A DNA stretch of 64,000 nucleotides, taken from NCBI GenBank assembly GCA_016586335.1, contig BLYE01000140.1, forward strand, positions 24,528 to 88,527, written 5' to 3'. Of this stretch, positions 51,178-60,747 are shown piece by piece. Within the stretch, counting starts at the first letter, position 1, and each line of letters begins with the position of its first letter. This DNA comes from Nitzschia putrida. Its lineage: Eukaryota; Bacillariophyta; Bacillariophyceae; Bacillariales; Bacillariaceae. The position numbers were made by a program, and so were the translations under genes. The notes under the pieces are model-generated. The model saw nothing but the letters and a program-made list of their open reading frames with translations. It did no database searches and was not told the DNA's origin.

Positions 51178-51432
51178 TAGCAGGAATTTATGATGCATGG
51201 TCTACATGGATACATACCATACATACATGCGTGATTCATACCTTCATATGTTCATGTTTCTCTTACTACTTTATTCTACATTGGTACATTTGGTTACAGT
51301 GAATTTCTACAGAGATGTCAAGAGGAGACACCAGAGGGTTCTGGGATCTCTTTCCTTCCTTCTTTTGTGGGTTACTTCACTACTGCATAGTTTGTTTTTA
51401 CCTAGTGCACGTTACACCGATTTACTCTTCTA
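51178..51432 (+). repeat. Copia 5' LTR
   Basis: 255 bp, near-identical to 57924-58179. Just inside, GTTTATCAGACCC partly matches the TATCAGA core of initiator-Met tRNA primer sites in copia elements. Confidence 0.94.
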
Positions 51433-51586
51433 GTTTATCAGACCCACTGTACTCATCCAGCAGTGGAGACGTCGTTGTCCTTGCTTGGACAAGCTTGGTG
51501 CCCTAACTCGCGAAGTCAGTATAGCCTGTTGCCGTACCAGAGGCCTGCTCTGACTCTAAATCAAGCAAAACCAAGAAACCAAAAAC

Positions 51587-54500
51587 ATGACGACGTCAAT
51601 CCCAGATATTGACTCTATTGTCAACGAAAGACTCGCTATGGTTACGGATGATCATGGTGGCAACGAGTCTCTCTACTTAGAGGTTCAAGCTCCGTTCAGA
51701 GCTTTTCTTCAAGATGTTTTGAAGTTCCCAGTCACTTTTGTTGACGAAATGAACCTCAACGCGAATGTGTACTGTTACGAAGTGTTTGTGCATCTCTTTA
51801 AACAGTCACCTTACAGCGTGATTGAAATGATAGGTCCGCGTACTTTCGCACTATCATCCAAGCTGTACCTGAAGGCGATGGTCCTAGCTCGATTCTTCGC
51901 TTCAAGTACCGATGCAACAACAACTGCGTTGGTCAGAGATGATCATGATGTCATCGATTATGGTCTTTTCAAGATGGAAGAGTGGGTTCAATATTACGCC
52001 ATGAATCGCTCTCCCATTGAACGTGAGAATGCTACTGCCCTGGGTAATGCACTTGCAGTACGTACTGCAGAGGAAACACGCCTTCGTGAGATCTTGCTCA
52101 AGAGTATGAGTACATCACTTAGCAATATTTCCCCAGCACGTGATGCCCAAGCCACCACATTCCTCTCTGACGCACCTGAAACACCAGGACGTGTGCCTAC
52201 TGGTACGCCTACTAGTGCTTCTCCTCCAGATGCCAATCCTAGATTTATGGCTTCTACACCTGATGTTGCCCAAGTTCACCAAGTGCGAACTCCACGTGAA
52301 GCATTTTCAAGCAATGTTCAAGATTCTGATGATGTTCCTCCTGAACGTTCTACTCCTAACCAACCTTCTGAAGGAGGAAGTGAGCATAACGCCCTACCTC
52401 CTCGCAGAGTTATGGATTCGAGCACGCCCTCATCGTTCATGCTACATGTGAATCGCCGTGAACGTGATCAATTCATCGAAACTGATACTCGAGAGCGTAA
52501 ACGTTCTGTGATCTTGAAGGACCTCCAATGGAACAATAAGTTGAGCACGTTCCCAACTCTGCGGATGCAGATAGATGGTCGCGCTATGTTGGCCGGCTTG
52601 GAACATTGTGTTAACTTTCGCTTCATCGAGACATTCGAAAAACATGGTTATGATGTACTCTATCACGAGAAGTTCTATAATCTCTATACTGACGTCTCAA
52701 AAGCCCAGTTGAAGAGAGATGTCATCATCATGTTTGGCTTCATGCAGAGTGTCTTCGCCAACACAAACGCAGTGAAGTTCTTGAACAAACACATGTCCAC
52801 TTACAACGGTTTACTGTGTTATCGCGATATTGTGGTTCAATATGAATACGGCGGAGATCGTGAGGTTGTTCTCTCCAGATATGAAAACATCATCAAGGTC
52901 ACTTACAGTTCTAAATATCCTCAAGGTCTCACTGGTTTCCTCGATGATTATGAACTCGCATACTCCATGTTGCAACGCATGGGTGAGATCTATTCGGAAC
53001 ATGAGAAACTTACGACCCTCAAGCGGCATTTAAGAACCGGGAACCCTGAAGATAAATGGATGCTTACCCATTTCAAACCCAATTCTACCTTTGAATCCGT
53101 CTGTACCGCTCTACGTTCTGAGGATGCCCAAGATATGAATGCTGCCCAACTCACGGCAACTCGCCAGGCGCGGCTTGCTTCCACCGAGGATACCATCCCA
53201 TATGCCGATCAACGGATCCTATGTCATTCTTCCGTCGTCCCGGGTTTGAATCTCTCAGACCTCACGGATGACGAGCTTCGCTCCATGAACGTTTCCCGCG
53301 TCGAACAAGAGACATATCGCATTCCCGATGCCCTGTTCCGCATGTTCGCTCCTGAGACCAAGAAGGATGTCGCTAAGTGCCGTCGCCAGCTACTTGAGAA
53401 AGAAAAGCCTACCGGTCAAGCATCATCTGATTCCACATTGCCTCCAAAGCAATACAATGGGATCAGTCAACCTAACCCTACGAAGGCACTTCTCCTTGCT
53501 TCGACCACGAATGCTCAACAGTCTTCCGACGACTCCGATCCTGATCCTCAAGAAGAAGATGACGAGGAAACGCCAACTTCTCGTCTCGCCAACCTTGCAT
53601 CTCTTCTACAACGTCAGCAATTCCTCACCATACGTGACGTTTCGATTGACATGGATCATTTGCATCGCTTCAACTTCAATGCCAACTCGTCCTCATCATA
53701 CTTTACCATCTCGGATGATGGAGCTGACACTACCGTTGTTGGGAAAGGATGGATATCTACTACCGAAGTTACTGCATCTACTCCTCGCGCAAATCTTGTC
53801 GGCTTCGACCCACGTTCTGCTCGTAAGAAAGATTTGCCCATCGTCACTGCCGTCACCAAGGTGCAGCTTCAGAATGGTTCTTATGTTCTAATTCGAGTAC
53901 ACAACGCCATCTACAACGACGGCAGCCCAACCACCTTACTTTCCGAATTTCAAGTAAGGGAATCAGGCTTAGTACTCGATTCGATCCCTAAACACCACAA
54001 GACGAGCCATGACGGTCGGACCGGTACTCAAACCTTCTGGCTCGACAAGGAAACTCCTTTGCCCCTATACATTCGCCAAGGATTAATGACTTTCGAACAC
54101 TATCTGCCTACTACTGGCGATCTTGAACAACTACCTGTGTTTGATGTTACTAATCCCTTGCCGTGGTCTCCCATAGATCACTACGAATTTCGGGATCCAA
54201 CTACTACTACCTCCACACCAAGTCCCTTCGTTGGTACGGCTACCAACACATCGGACTACCTTGTGAATGCGGCTAACACGTTGGATGATGCCTTCCCTAC
54301 CTTTGCCTATCCACATGACAGTCAATTCTTGGATGCTATGGCTACCCCGTCTTCACTTCCCATGACGTTTGCTTATGGTCTCTCTACTTCGATGGCCATG
54401 TCCCCCGATACAATGGAAGAACTTCGCCCCTTTCTTGGATTCCCTACTGGTCAAGTGCTCCAGAAGACCTTGGAGGCTACTACTCAATTGGCTGAGCCAA

Positions 54501-55138
54501 CCTCCTATACCCCTCTTCGTCGCCACTTCCAATCGCGTTTTCCTTTTTTGAATCGCGTCCGTCTCCAAGAAACCATTAGTACCGACCCTATTTTTGCCAA
54601 CACGGTCGACGTTAATGGCTGGTCCTGTGCACAAGTCTTTTATGGCACTCGCAGTCGCTATATGAGTGTCTACGGCATGCGCACTAAGGGTGAATTCGCC
54701 ACCGTTTACGCGGATTTTCTTCGTGAAGAAGGCGTTCCCTCTGTTCTCCTACGTGATAACGCCCGTGAAGAAAAATCTACCGCTATCAAGGACATCAACC
54801 GCACCTATTTGGTAAAGGATCGCTACTCGGAGCCCGACCACCCTTGGCAGAACAAGGTGGAATCTCAGGCCATCCGCGTCTTGAAAGGTCGCGCTACGAC
54901 GCTCCTTTCTCGTACTGGTGCCCCCAGCATCGTTTGGTGCGACGCTCTCCAATACCTTGCTGACTTGCACAATATCACTGCTCGTGAGGACCTTCGTTGG
55001 CGTACTCCATACGAACGTCGCCATTCTCACACTCCCGATATTAGTGCATACTTGCAATACCAGTTCTATGAGAAGGTTACTTTCTCGATTCCAGCGAATC
55101 CTTCCCATCTTCCAACGAACGTGCTGGTTATTGGTTAG
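51587..55138 (+). CDS. Copia Gag-protease-integrase frame (frame lost near the 3' end)
   Basis: An 1183-residue frame from an ATG at 51587. Gag-like N-terminal region to about residue 520. The retropepsin motif is DDGADTTVVG near 712. The integrase core has DVNGW near 1007, LLRDNA near 1055 and DHPWQNKVE near 1085. Near position 55077 the reading frame shifts by one base: the conserved integrase C-terminal block continues in another frame (ERAGYWLGVSHTVGDALTYK, 55117-55176), and this frame stops at 55136. So the protein is truncated relative to intact relatives. Confidence 0.85.
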   Translation: MTTSIPDIDSIVNERLAMVTDDHGGNESLYLEVQAPFRAFLQDVLKFPVTFVDEMNLNANVYCYEVFVHLFKQSPYSVIEMIGPRTFALSSKLYLKAMVLARFFASSTDATTTALVRDDHDVIDYGLFKMEEWVQYYAMNRSPIERENATALGNALAVRTAEETRLREILLKSMSTSLSNISPARDAQATTFLSDAPETPGRVPTGTPTSASPPDANPRFMASTPDVAQVHQVRTPREAFSSNVQDSDDVPPERSTPNQPSEGGSEHNALPPRRVMDSSTPSSFMLHVNRRERDQFIETDTRERKRSVILKDLQWNNKLSTFPTLRMQIDGRAMLAGLEHCVNFRFIETFEKHGYDVLYHEKFYNLYTDVSKAQLKRDVIIMFGFMQSVFANTNAVKFLNKHMSTYNGLLCYRDIVVQYEYGGDREVVLSRYENIIKVTYSSKYPQGLTGFLDDYELAYSMLQRMGEIYSEHEKLTTLKRHLRTGNPEDKWMLTHFKPNSTFESVCTALRSEDAQDMNAAQLTATRQARLASTEDTIPYADQRILCHSSVVPGLNLSDLTDDELRSMNVSRVEQETYRIPDALFRMFAPETKKDVAKCRRQLLEKEKPTGQASSDSTLPPKQYNGISQPNPTKALLLASTTNAQQSSDDSDPDPQEEDDEETPTSRLANLASLLQRQQFLTIRDVSIDMDHLHRFNFNANSSSSYFTISDDGADTTVVGKGWISTTEVTASTPRANLVGFDPRSARKKDLPIVTAVTKVQLQNGSYVLIRVHNAIYNDGSPTTLLSEFQVRESGLVLDSIPKHHKTSHDGRTGTQTFWLDKETPLPLYIRQGLMTFEHYLPTTGDLEQLPVFDVTNPLPWSPIDHYEFRDPTTTTSTPSPFVGTATNTSDYLVNAANTLDDAFPTFAYPHDSQFLDAMATPSSLPMTFAYGLSTSMAMSPDTMEELRPFLGFPTGQVLQKTLEATTQLAEPTSYTPLRRHFQSRFPFLNRVRLQETISTDPIFANTVDVNGWSCAQVFYGTRSRYMSVYGMRTKGEFATVYADFLREEGVPSVLLRDNAREEKSTAIKDINRTYLVKDRYSEPDHPWQNKVESQAIRVLKGRATTLLSRTGAPSIVWCDALQYLADLHNITAREDLRWRTPYERRHSHTPDISAYLQYQFYEKVTFSIPANPSHLPTNVLVIG

Positions 55139-55392
55139 GTGTTTCTCACACCGTTGGTGATGCTCTCACTTACAAGGTTCTTACTGACGACACCCTCCAG
55201 GTCCTTCATCGCAGTGTCCTCCGTCTGCCTCTGGTGGCTACAACCACCAACGCCCCTTTTCCCCACGCCTCGATCCCGATGTTTCTTCTCCTTGTCTACC
55301 CCGCCAGATCCACTCCAAGACATTCCTTTGGAACTAGCTTCACAACCTATTCCAAAACCACGTCCCCTTCGTCGTGTTCTACGCTCCCCTAA

Positions 55393-57237
55393 GACCTCTG
55401 CGCCCCGCCTACTACTAAAGGGGAGCTTCCGGTTGCTGGCCAAGGGGAGCTCCCGTCGTCTCCTCAAGGGGAGCCTCCTAGTGTTGCACCTTCGGACTCT
55501 CTTGCTACTCAAGGGGAGCTATCTTCTTCTCCTCCAGTCATCGACATAGGGGGGATTACTACTACAGATAGCAATGTCGAAACACTTCCCTCGAAGAAGC
55601 AAACTGCCGTAGAACAGCCAGTTCGCCGTTCTACACGCCTAAAAGGCAAACATGTACAAGTCAAGACGGCATTTCAACCCATAATTAGCGCCTTGCTGAT
55701 CGCTAATTGGATTCCTGTTCTCTTTCCACCGTCTAAGGGATATTACCCTGACCTGTACATAGAGCCTTTGGATCAGATGTCGCACAAGTCCATCCAACAA
55801 TTGATGCAAGCCCAAGCATACAATGTTCCAGAACACGAACTTTCGCCAATAGATGTAGTAGAAATAATCAAACATCGACGCTCAGATAAACGCAGGTACA
55901 TTCCTGGCAAAGGCCTCGTGCGAATTCCGCACACACGTGTACTTGTGGAGATCAGGAATGGCGAACGAAAATGGGTACAGTTAGACGCGTTGATTCGCCA
56001 AGACTTCATGCTTCCAATGGAATACATGTACCGTAACGAACTACAAGATGATCCTGGATTCAAATGCCTACTTATGTTTGAACCCGAAATGAAAACCCGT
56101 ATACAAGAAGCTCAAGTCTGTCTCGCAAGGTCTCAAGCCGCTCCCAAATACCAATTTGGGGTTGAGATACCAAGAAACTTTCGACATGCCTTGGAACTGG
56201 ACAAGCGCAATGGCAATCACTTGTGGGAAGAAGCTACAAAGACTGAACTACGACAAATCATGGACTACAAAACTTTCCGCATCTTAGGCAAACAAGAAGA
56301 CTTGGATCCAGACTACAAGAGGATCCCATATGTCATAGTCTATGCATGCAAGTTCGACGGTCGCAGAAAGGCAAGGCTTTGCGCTTCCGGTGATCACACT
56401 GCTCCATTGAGAGAGGACATATACTCTGGAGTTGTTGGAATGGAAGTGATACGTCTAGGTTTTATCCTTGCTGCCCTCAATGGTCTTTGGATCTGTGCTG
56501 CCGACATCGGTAATGCCTTCTTACATGGGCGAACCAAAGAGAAGGTCTATGTGATAGCCGGACCAGAGTTTGGCGAACTTGCAGGCAGTCGGATGGTTAT
56601 TGAAAAGGGCTTGTATGGTCTTCGGTCCAGCAGTGCGAGATTTCACGAGCATCTATCTGCGGCACTACGGAATCTCGGGTATACCCCAAGCAAGGCTGAT
56701 CCCGACTTCTGGATCAAGCTGGTGGATGATCACTACGAATATTTGGCTACCTACGTTGACGATATTCTGGTCTTCTCAAGAGATCCTATGGCAGTGATCA
56801 AACAACTCCAAGACAACTACACCTTGAAAGGTATTGGTACCCCAGAATACTACCTTGGAGGTAACGTCGATGAATTGTCTGAAGACTGGAAGAAACAAGG
56901 TATCAATCACTCGTTGAGTGCTCGTACTTACATTGACAACGTTGTTCCCAAGATGGAAAACATGATGGGTCAGACTTTCCGATCTGTCAAGACTCCGATG
57001 GATGCCGAATATCATCCTGAATTGGATGATTCAGAGTTTGTGAATGAAGATGAACATCACAAGTTCCGTTCCCTTGTGGGCAGTGCCAACTGGATCATAA
57101 CCCTTGGAAGATTCGACATCCAGTTCGCCGTGACATCCTTGGCGAAGTACAGTATGAGACCTCGACGTGGACATTTGAACGCCATGGCAGAGTTTATGGT
57201 TACCTCAAGACGTTCCCCAAGGGCCAGATTGTGGTAG
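55393..57237 (+). CDS. Copia reverse transcriptase frame (disconnected fragment)
   Basis: The frame is open from 55393 with no evident start of its own. It carries a repeated GELP/GELSS spacer, then RT: FRHALELDKRNGNHLWEEAT, an AFLHGR-type motif and YVDDILVFS near 56754-56781. The conserved copia domain continues into the next frame near position 57185, so this frame ends in a wrong-frame tail before the stop at 57235. Two further frame changes lie between 55230 and 55410. Confidence 0.8.
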   Translation, partial: DLCAPPTTKGELPVAGQGELPSSPQGEPPSVAPSDSLATQGELSSSPPVIDIGGITTTDSNVETLPSKKQTAVEQPVRRSTRLKGKHVQVKTAFQPIISALLIANWIPVLFPPSKGYYPDLYIEPLDQMSHKSIQQLMQAQAYNVPEHELSPIDVVEIIKHRRSDKRRYIPGKGLVRIPHTRVLVEIRNGERKWVQLDALIRQDFMLPMEYMYRNELQDDPGFKCLLMFEPEMKTRIQEAQVCLARSQAAPKYQFGVEIPRNFRHALELDKRNGNHLWEEATKTELRQIMDYKTFRILGKQEDLDPDYKRIPYVIVYACKFDGRRKARLCASGDHTAPLREDIYSGVVGMEVIRLGFILAALNGLWICAADIGNAFLHGRTKEKVYVIAGPEFGELAGSRMVIEKGLYGLRSSSARFHEHLSAALRNLGYTPSKADPDFWIKLVDDHYEYLATYVDDILVFSRDPMAVIKQLQDNYTLKGIGTPEYYLGGNVDELSEDWKKQGINHSLSARTYIDNVVPKMENMMGQTFRSVKTPMDAEYHPELDDSEFVNEDEHHKFRSLVGSANWIITLGRFDIQFAVTSLAKYSMRPRRGHLNAMAEFMVTSRRSPRARLW

Positions 57238-57881
57238 ATCCCACTGAGTTGGATACTGACGAGTTTCAAACAGATCCTCATGACAACTGGACTGAGTTCT
57301 ACCCTGATGCAAGAGAGGAACTACCACCTGATATGCCTACGCCTAAAGGGAAATCAGCAACGATTTCGGTTTTCGTAGATGCTGATCATGCCCATGATCA
57401 AGCTGACCGACGTTCAGTTACAGGAGTCTTACTCTTCATCAATGGCACTCCTATCAAGTGGTATTCGAAGAAGCAAAATCTCGTTGAAACTTCAACCTAT
57501 GGAAGCGAGATGGTTGCGGCTAGGACAGCCACAGACATTGGACTATCGTATCGCTATGCTTTACGTATGTTGGGAGTTCCAGTGGATGGTGCAGTACGTA
57601 TGTTCGGTGACAACAGTTCGGTAGTCATCAACACTACAGTACCAAGTTCCCAGCTCAAGAACAAGGTCAATGCAATCGCCTATCATCGAGTACGAGAATG
57701 CATTGCAGCTGGAATGTTGGAGTTTTACCACATCCGTTCTCAAGCTAACTTCGCTGACGTCCTAACCAAGCCTTTGGACTCTACTGCTTTCCACAGATTG
57801 ATTCAACCTTTGCTGTTCCGCAAATCATGGCACGAGAAGATCAAGGTTGGAATGATTCTGAATGGAACGGATAAGCAATGA
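57231..57881 (+). CDS. Copia RNase H frame (disconnected fragment)
   Basis: 216 residues, overlapping the end of the RT frame. It contains FVDADHAHD, RRSVTGVLLF, a GSEMVAAR segment, VRMFGDNSSVV and ANFADVLTKP, the standard copia RNase H block. It is out of frame with the RT part, so it would not be made as one polyprotein without recoding. Confidence 0.85.
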   Translation: MVDPTELDTDEFQTDPHDNWTEFYPDAREELPPDMPTPKGKSATISVFVDADHAHDQADRRSVTGVLLFINGTPIKWYSKKQNLVETSTYGSEMVAARTATDIGLSYRYALRMLGVPVDGAVRMFGDNSSVVINTTVPSSQLKNKVNAIAYHRVRECIAAGMLEFYHIRSQANFADVLTKPLDSTAFHRLIQPLLFRKSWHEKIKVGMILNGTDKQ

Positions 57882-57912
57882 AATGATCGAGAAAAGATCT
57901 GCTAACACTTCA

Positions 57913-57923
57913 TTGAAGGGGAG
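57913..57923 (+). promoter_or_regulatory. Copia polypurine tract
   Basis: TTGAAGGGGAG immediately precedes the 3' LTR start TAGCAGG, as expected for plus-strand priming. Confidence 0.8.
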
Positions 57924-58179
57924 TAGCAGGAATTTATGATGCATGGTCTACATGGATACATACCATACATACATGCGTGATTCATACCTTCATATGTTCA
58001 TGTTTCTCTTACTACTTTATTCTACATTGGTACATTTGGTTACAGTGAATTTCTACAGAGATGTCAAGAGGAGACACCAGAGGGTTCTGGGATCTCTTTC
58101 CTTCCTTCTTTTGTGGGTTACTTCACTACTGCATAGTTTGTTTTTTACCTAGTGCACGTTACACCGATTTACTCTTCTA
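57924..58179 (+). repeat. Copia 3' LTR
   Basis: 256 bp. It differs from the 5' LTR by one additional T. It ends CTTCTA before the target duplication CCACA. Confidence 0.94.
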
Positions 58180-58367
58180 CCACAACACGCAGACCTTATG
58201 TTCAGACGATCATGTCGATGTTTGATAGCGGAAGTGCGGCTTCGAGAGCTTGATGTACGAGTACTGTCTGTATTCGATAGTTCCAGACCCAGCTCAATGC
58301 AACCAAGTTTATCCAAGGACTCAGGACGAGTCGACTTTGTTTCTGTGCCAATGCCCTCTGATGTCAT
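58180..58367 (-). pseudogene. Four-helix array member B, 5' part
   Basis: The minus frame starts at an ATG at 58367 (MTSEGIGTE), although the frame is open back to 58520. It runs through a Ser/Thr/Arg-rich N-terminal region and reaches RSACC and the target duplication at the edge of the copia element. It continues directly, in frame, with 51177-50686. This shows one gene before the insertion. Confidence 0.85.
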
Positions 58368-58497
58368 GATGATTAGTGTGTGGTCTGGGGCTGAAGTAGT
58401 GAAGCTGCTAGTTGAGTTTGTGAGGCAAATGGAGCCTTCCCAAAAAACTACTAGGATTAAACTGCTCATCTCATTGCTTGGACATGGCGCGAAAAAA

Positions 58498-58508
58498 TTA
58501 ATGCGATC
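58498..58508 (-). promoter_or_regulatory. Shared upstream element, member B
   Basis: Plus-strand TTAATGCGATC, about 131 bp before the ATG at 58367. It matches the element of the other members except for one position in the T/A run. Confidence 0.5.
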
Positions 58509-58742
58509 AACAGGTCGCATCGATCAATGGAGTCACGTGGGAGTAAGCAGAAGTTCGAGTTCACTACTCTTCTTACTCCTGTCCTCAATAGGCAGAGCTA
58601 CGAAGTGTTGATGCAACAATCTAAAGCTTCACCTAGTGCGAATGTAATTATGGGGAGAGTTTGTTCTTACTTTGAAGAAATGGGTTTTCTTCAAGGACTG
58701 CTCGATTTCGGTTCACCACATTCTGTTTTCAAAAGCGGATGT

Positions 58743-59438
58743 TTATCTCGATGGATATGTCTCCTTTGACAGAATACCCGACCGGACAAGCCTACAGAAG
58801 TCGACTTGGGAATGAACCAAGGCACAAGTCCACATGGTGACACCAACCATTGTCACTATTAGCGGTCGCAACAAGTCATCATCGCGGAGATCAGTCCAGT
58901 AGTGTTCAGGCACATAGTCTTCGAACTCCGCATTGGCCTCAAGGCACTTCCAGTAAACAAGGAGGCAACACAAAACCGTCCAAATTGCATTGATCCTGAC
59001 CATCGGAGCATTGAACGAAATAGCGCCTAGCAGCGACACAACAGCTATGGGGATTGAAATAGAGGCAAAGATTGTGAACGGTGGGCCAAGGAGATGCCAG
59101 AAGTGAAGACCTAACTGCAAGTCATCTGAGTTCCATGCTTCCTCACCCCAGCGCCAGTCTTTATACTTCTCACTTGCCCAGACGATTGCAACCAGACAGA
59201 GAAATATGTGGGCACCAACCAGGTAAATGACAGCCTGACGGAAGTCCCAACAAAGTCCGCAGCAGGGCGGCCCTTGGCTTTGTCGTCTCTCTATGTTTCG
59301 GGTCTGGTGTTGAATACTATGAGGGTCCTCTGTGTCTGCATGAGGTTGTTCCAAGTCGGTCTGATTGGGATATATATCGAATTCTTCGGGACTAGATGCA
59401 TTCATCCCTTTCTTGTTGTCATTGCTTTTGGAGTTCAT
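58743..59438 (-). CDS. Four-helix Cys-motif membrane protein, array member C
   Basis: 231 residues from the ATG at 59438. Layout as in member A: polar N-terminus (about 65 residues), Cys cluster QGPPCCGLCWDFRQAV, four helices, KDWRWGEEAW after helix 1, and C-terminal SKETYPSR. It is closest to members A and B by these motifs. The sequence of the Cys cluster in C (CCGLCWDFRQAV) is the same as in B. Function unknown. Confidence 0.8.
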   Translation of the reverse strand: MNSKSNDNKKGMNASSPEEFDIYPNQTDLEQPHADTEDPHSIQHQTRNIERRQSQGPPCCGLCWDFRQAVIYLVGAHIFLCLVAIVWASEKYKDWRWGEEAWNSDDLQLGLHFWHLLGPPFTIFASISIPIAVVSLLGAISFNAPMVRINAIWTVLCCLLVYWKCLEANAEFEDYVPEHYWTDLRDDDLLRPLIVTMVGVTMWTCALVHSQVDFCRLVRSGILSKETYPSR

Positions 59439-59587
59439 GATAACTTTTCAGGGTTGGTATAGAAGATGTTGTTGCTTCTTGCGCTTTGCCTTTTGAGATG
59501 AAAGAGTTGAGCCGCATCGGGATGCATCCCCAGTCGGGGTAGTTCTAACGAACATCTTTGTGCACATTTTGTTAGGGTTAGGTTCTT

Positions 59588-59600
59588 GTTTTTATGCGAC
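59588..59600 (-). promoter_or_regulatory. Shared upstream element, member C
   Basis: Plus-strand GTTTTTATGCGAC, 150 bp before the ATG; in gene sense GTCGCATAAAAAC. Confidence 0.55.
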
Positions 59601-59769
59601 CACCGAGATTGAGGCGAATTGAGTCGCTACGAGCTATTCCGAACCGACGAGCTCCAAACTAAGCAATTCCGGGGTGGAAGAGAAGGATAAAACATTGTAT
59701 ACTATGTTTGGCAATGCAGTTGAAGAGTTCGATTACGGTTCTTATATCGATTCTTATGGTGCGTCTATT

Positions 59770-60306
59770 CTAAACACAGCAACAGGAATGCTCTTCTCGA
59801 GGGTAAGTTTCTGGGGTCATGATGCCTTCCTTCATTTCCTTGCAAAGTGCAGCATGGGGGTAGATGAAGAGAGCACCCATAACAATGCCAGCGACAATGT
59901 TGCCAGTGGTGTGAAGTGTCGTGTCATCAATTGCATCATTGACCTTGTCGGCGGCATCCACAATGTTCAGACAATCAAGCAACGTCTGGACCGCAATCCA
60001 CAAGATGTTGGCACTGACTAAGTAGAGGTTGAACTGGACAGCCCCAACCACAGCACAAATGGAGAAAACAATGGAAATACCTGCGTAGATACCAGCTTTC
60101 TTGGAGATGGCATCATCCCAGATTTCCTGAACCTCGTCGTCATCCACGTTAATGAACTCTCGTTTGAAAGAGAATGCACCAAGGACTCCAAGAATGGTAA
60201 TGACACTGACAACAATGATAATAGCATTGACAATGATAGTGGCTCGACGAAAGTCACAACAGAATCCAAAGCAGAGTCCTCCTTCCTTTTGTTTATCGGG
60301 GGACAT
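59770..60306 (-). CDS. Four-helix Cys-motif membrane protein, array member D
   Basis: 178 residues from the ATG at 60306. A short N-terminus precedes the Cys cluster LCFGFCCDFRRATI, then four hydrophobic helices with an acidic loop (NVDDDEVQEIWDDAISKKAG) after helix 1. The C-terminus ends PETYPREEHSCCCV, adding a terminal Cys run that could be palmitoylated. It is closer to member E than to A-C. Function unknown. Confidence 0.8.
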   Translation of the reverse strand: MSPDKQKEGGLCFGFCCDFRRATIIVNAIIIVVSVITILGVLGAFSFKREFINVDDDEVQEIWDDAISKKAGIYAGISIVFSICAVVGAVQFNLYLVSANILWIAVQTLLDCLNIVDAADKVNDAIDDTTLHTTGNIVAGIVMGALFIYPHAALCKEMKEGIMTPETYPREEHSCCCV

Positions 60307-60474
60307 GATGATGATGGCTTTTCGTGTTTGGTAGTAGTAGATGTTCAGATCTTGAATTTATGAGAGAGCCATGGTGAGTAGTTGGTACCAAGGATCTGGT
60401 ATCGCACTTGATGATATAGATCGTACTAGCAAGGGGGGAACAGAATGGAAATGGTTTGATTCTTGCGAGAGTCC

Positions 60475-60490
60475 GATTTTTATGCGATCA
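60475..60490 (-). promoter_or_regulatory. Shared upstream element, member D
   Basis: Plus-strand GATTTTTATGCGATCA, about 170 bp before the ATG; in gene sense TGATCGCATAAAAATC. It is the best-conserved copy. Confidence 0.55.
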
Positions 60491-60747
60491 TAGTAGTTTC
60501 CAGGCACAACTACTACTAGTACTACTGGGCCGGCACGTGATGGACTCTTTCGACTCCGTACAACGCTGATCTTTCCACCGCGACAACATTGAAGTATCTA
60601 CTACCGTACCCCAACGTCAAAGTTAAAACCAAAGTTTGGTTGCACAGACGATATCAACAGTTATATTTTTTTTATCTGCAGCCACAAATTGACAAGTATG
60701 CTCCATAGATTCTCAAATCTACACAGCTCCCATATTCCCCTTCCATT

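Larger units (their letters stand above)
51178..58179 (+). mobile_element. Ty1/copia LTR retrotransposon inserted in array member B
   Basis: 7002 bp, plus orientation. LTRs are 51178-51432 (255 bp) and 57924-58179 (256 bp), differing by one T in a T run. Target duplications CCACA lie at 51173-51177 and 58180-58184. Domain order gag, protease, integrase, RT, RNase H identifies the copia type. The LTR termini are TAG...CTA rather than TG...CA. The pol region has several frame disruptions. Confidence 0.96.

Noticed and set aside
55139..55549. 136-codon frame between the copia integrase and RT
   Set aside because: Only its middle (from about 55290) belongs to the pol linker. The start is in the wrong frame for the conserved integrase end, so it is a product of frameshifts and not a gene.
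57943..58152. 69-codon frame in the copia LTR (and 51197-51433)
   Set aside because: Repeated only because both LTRs carry it. It reads through LTR sequence with no protein similarity.
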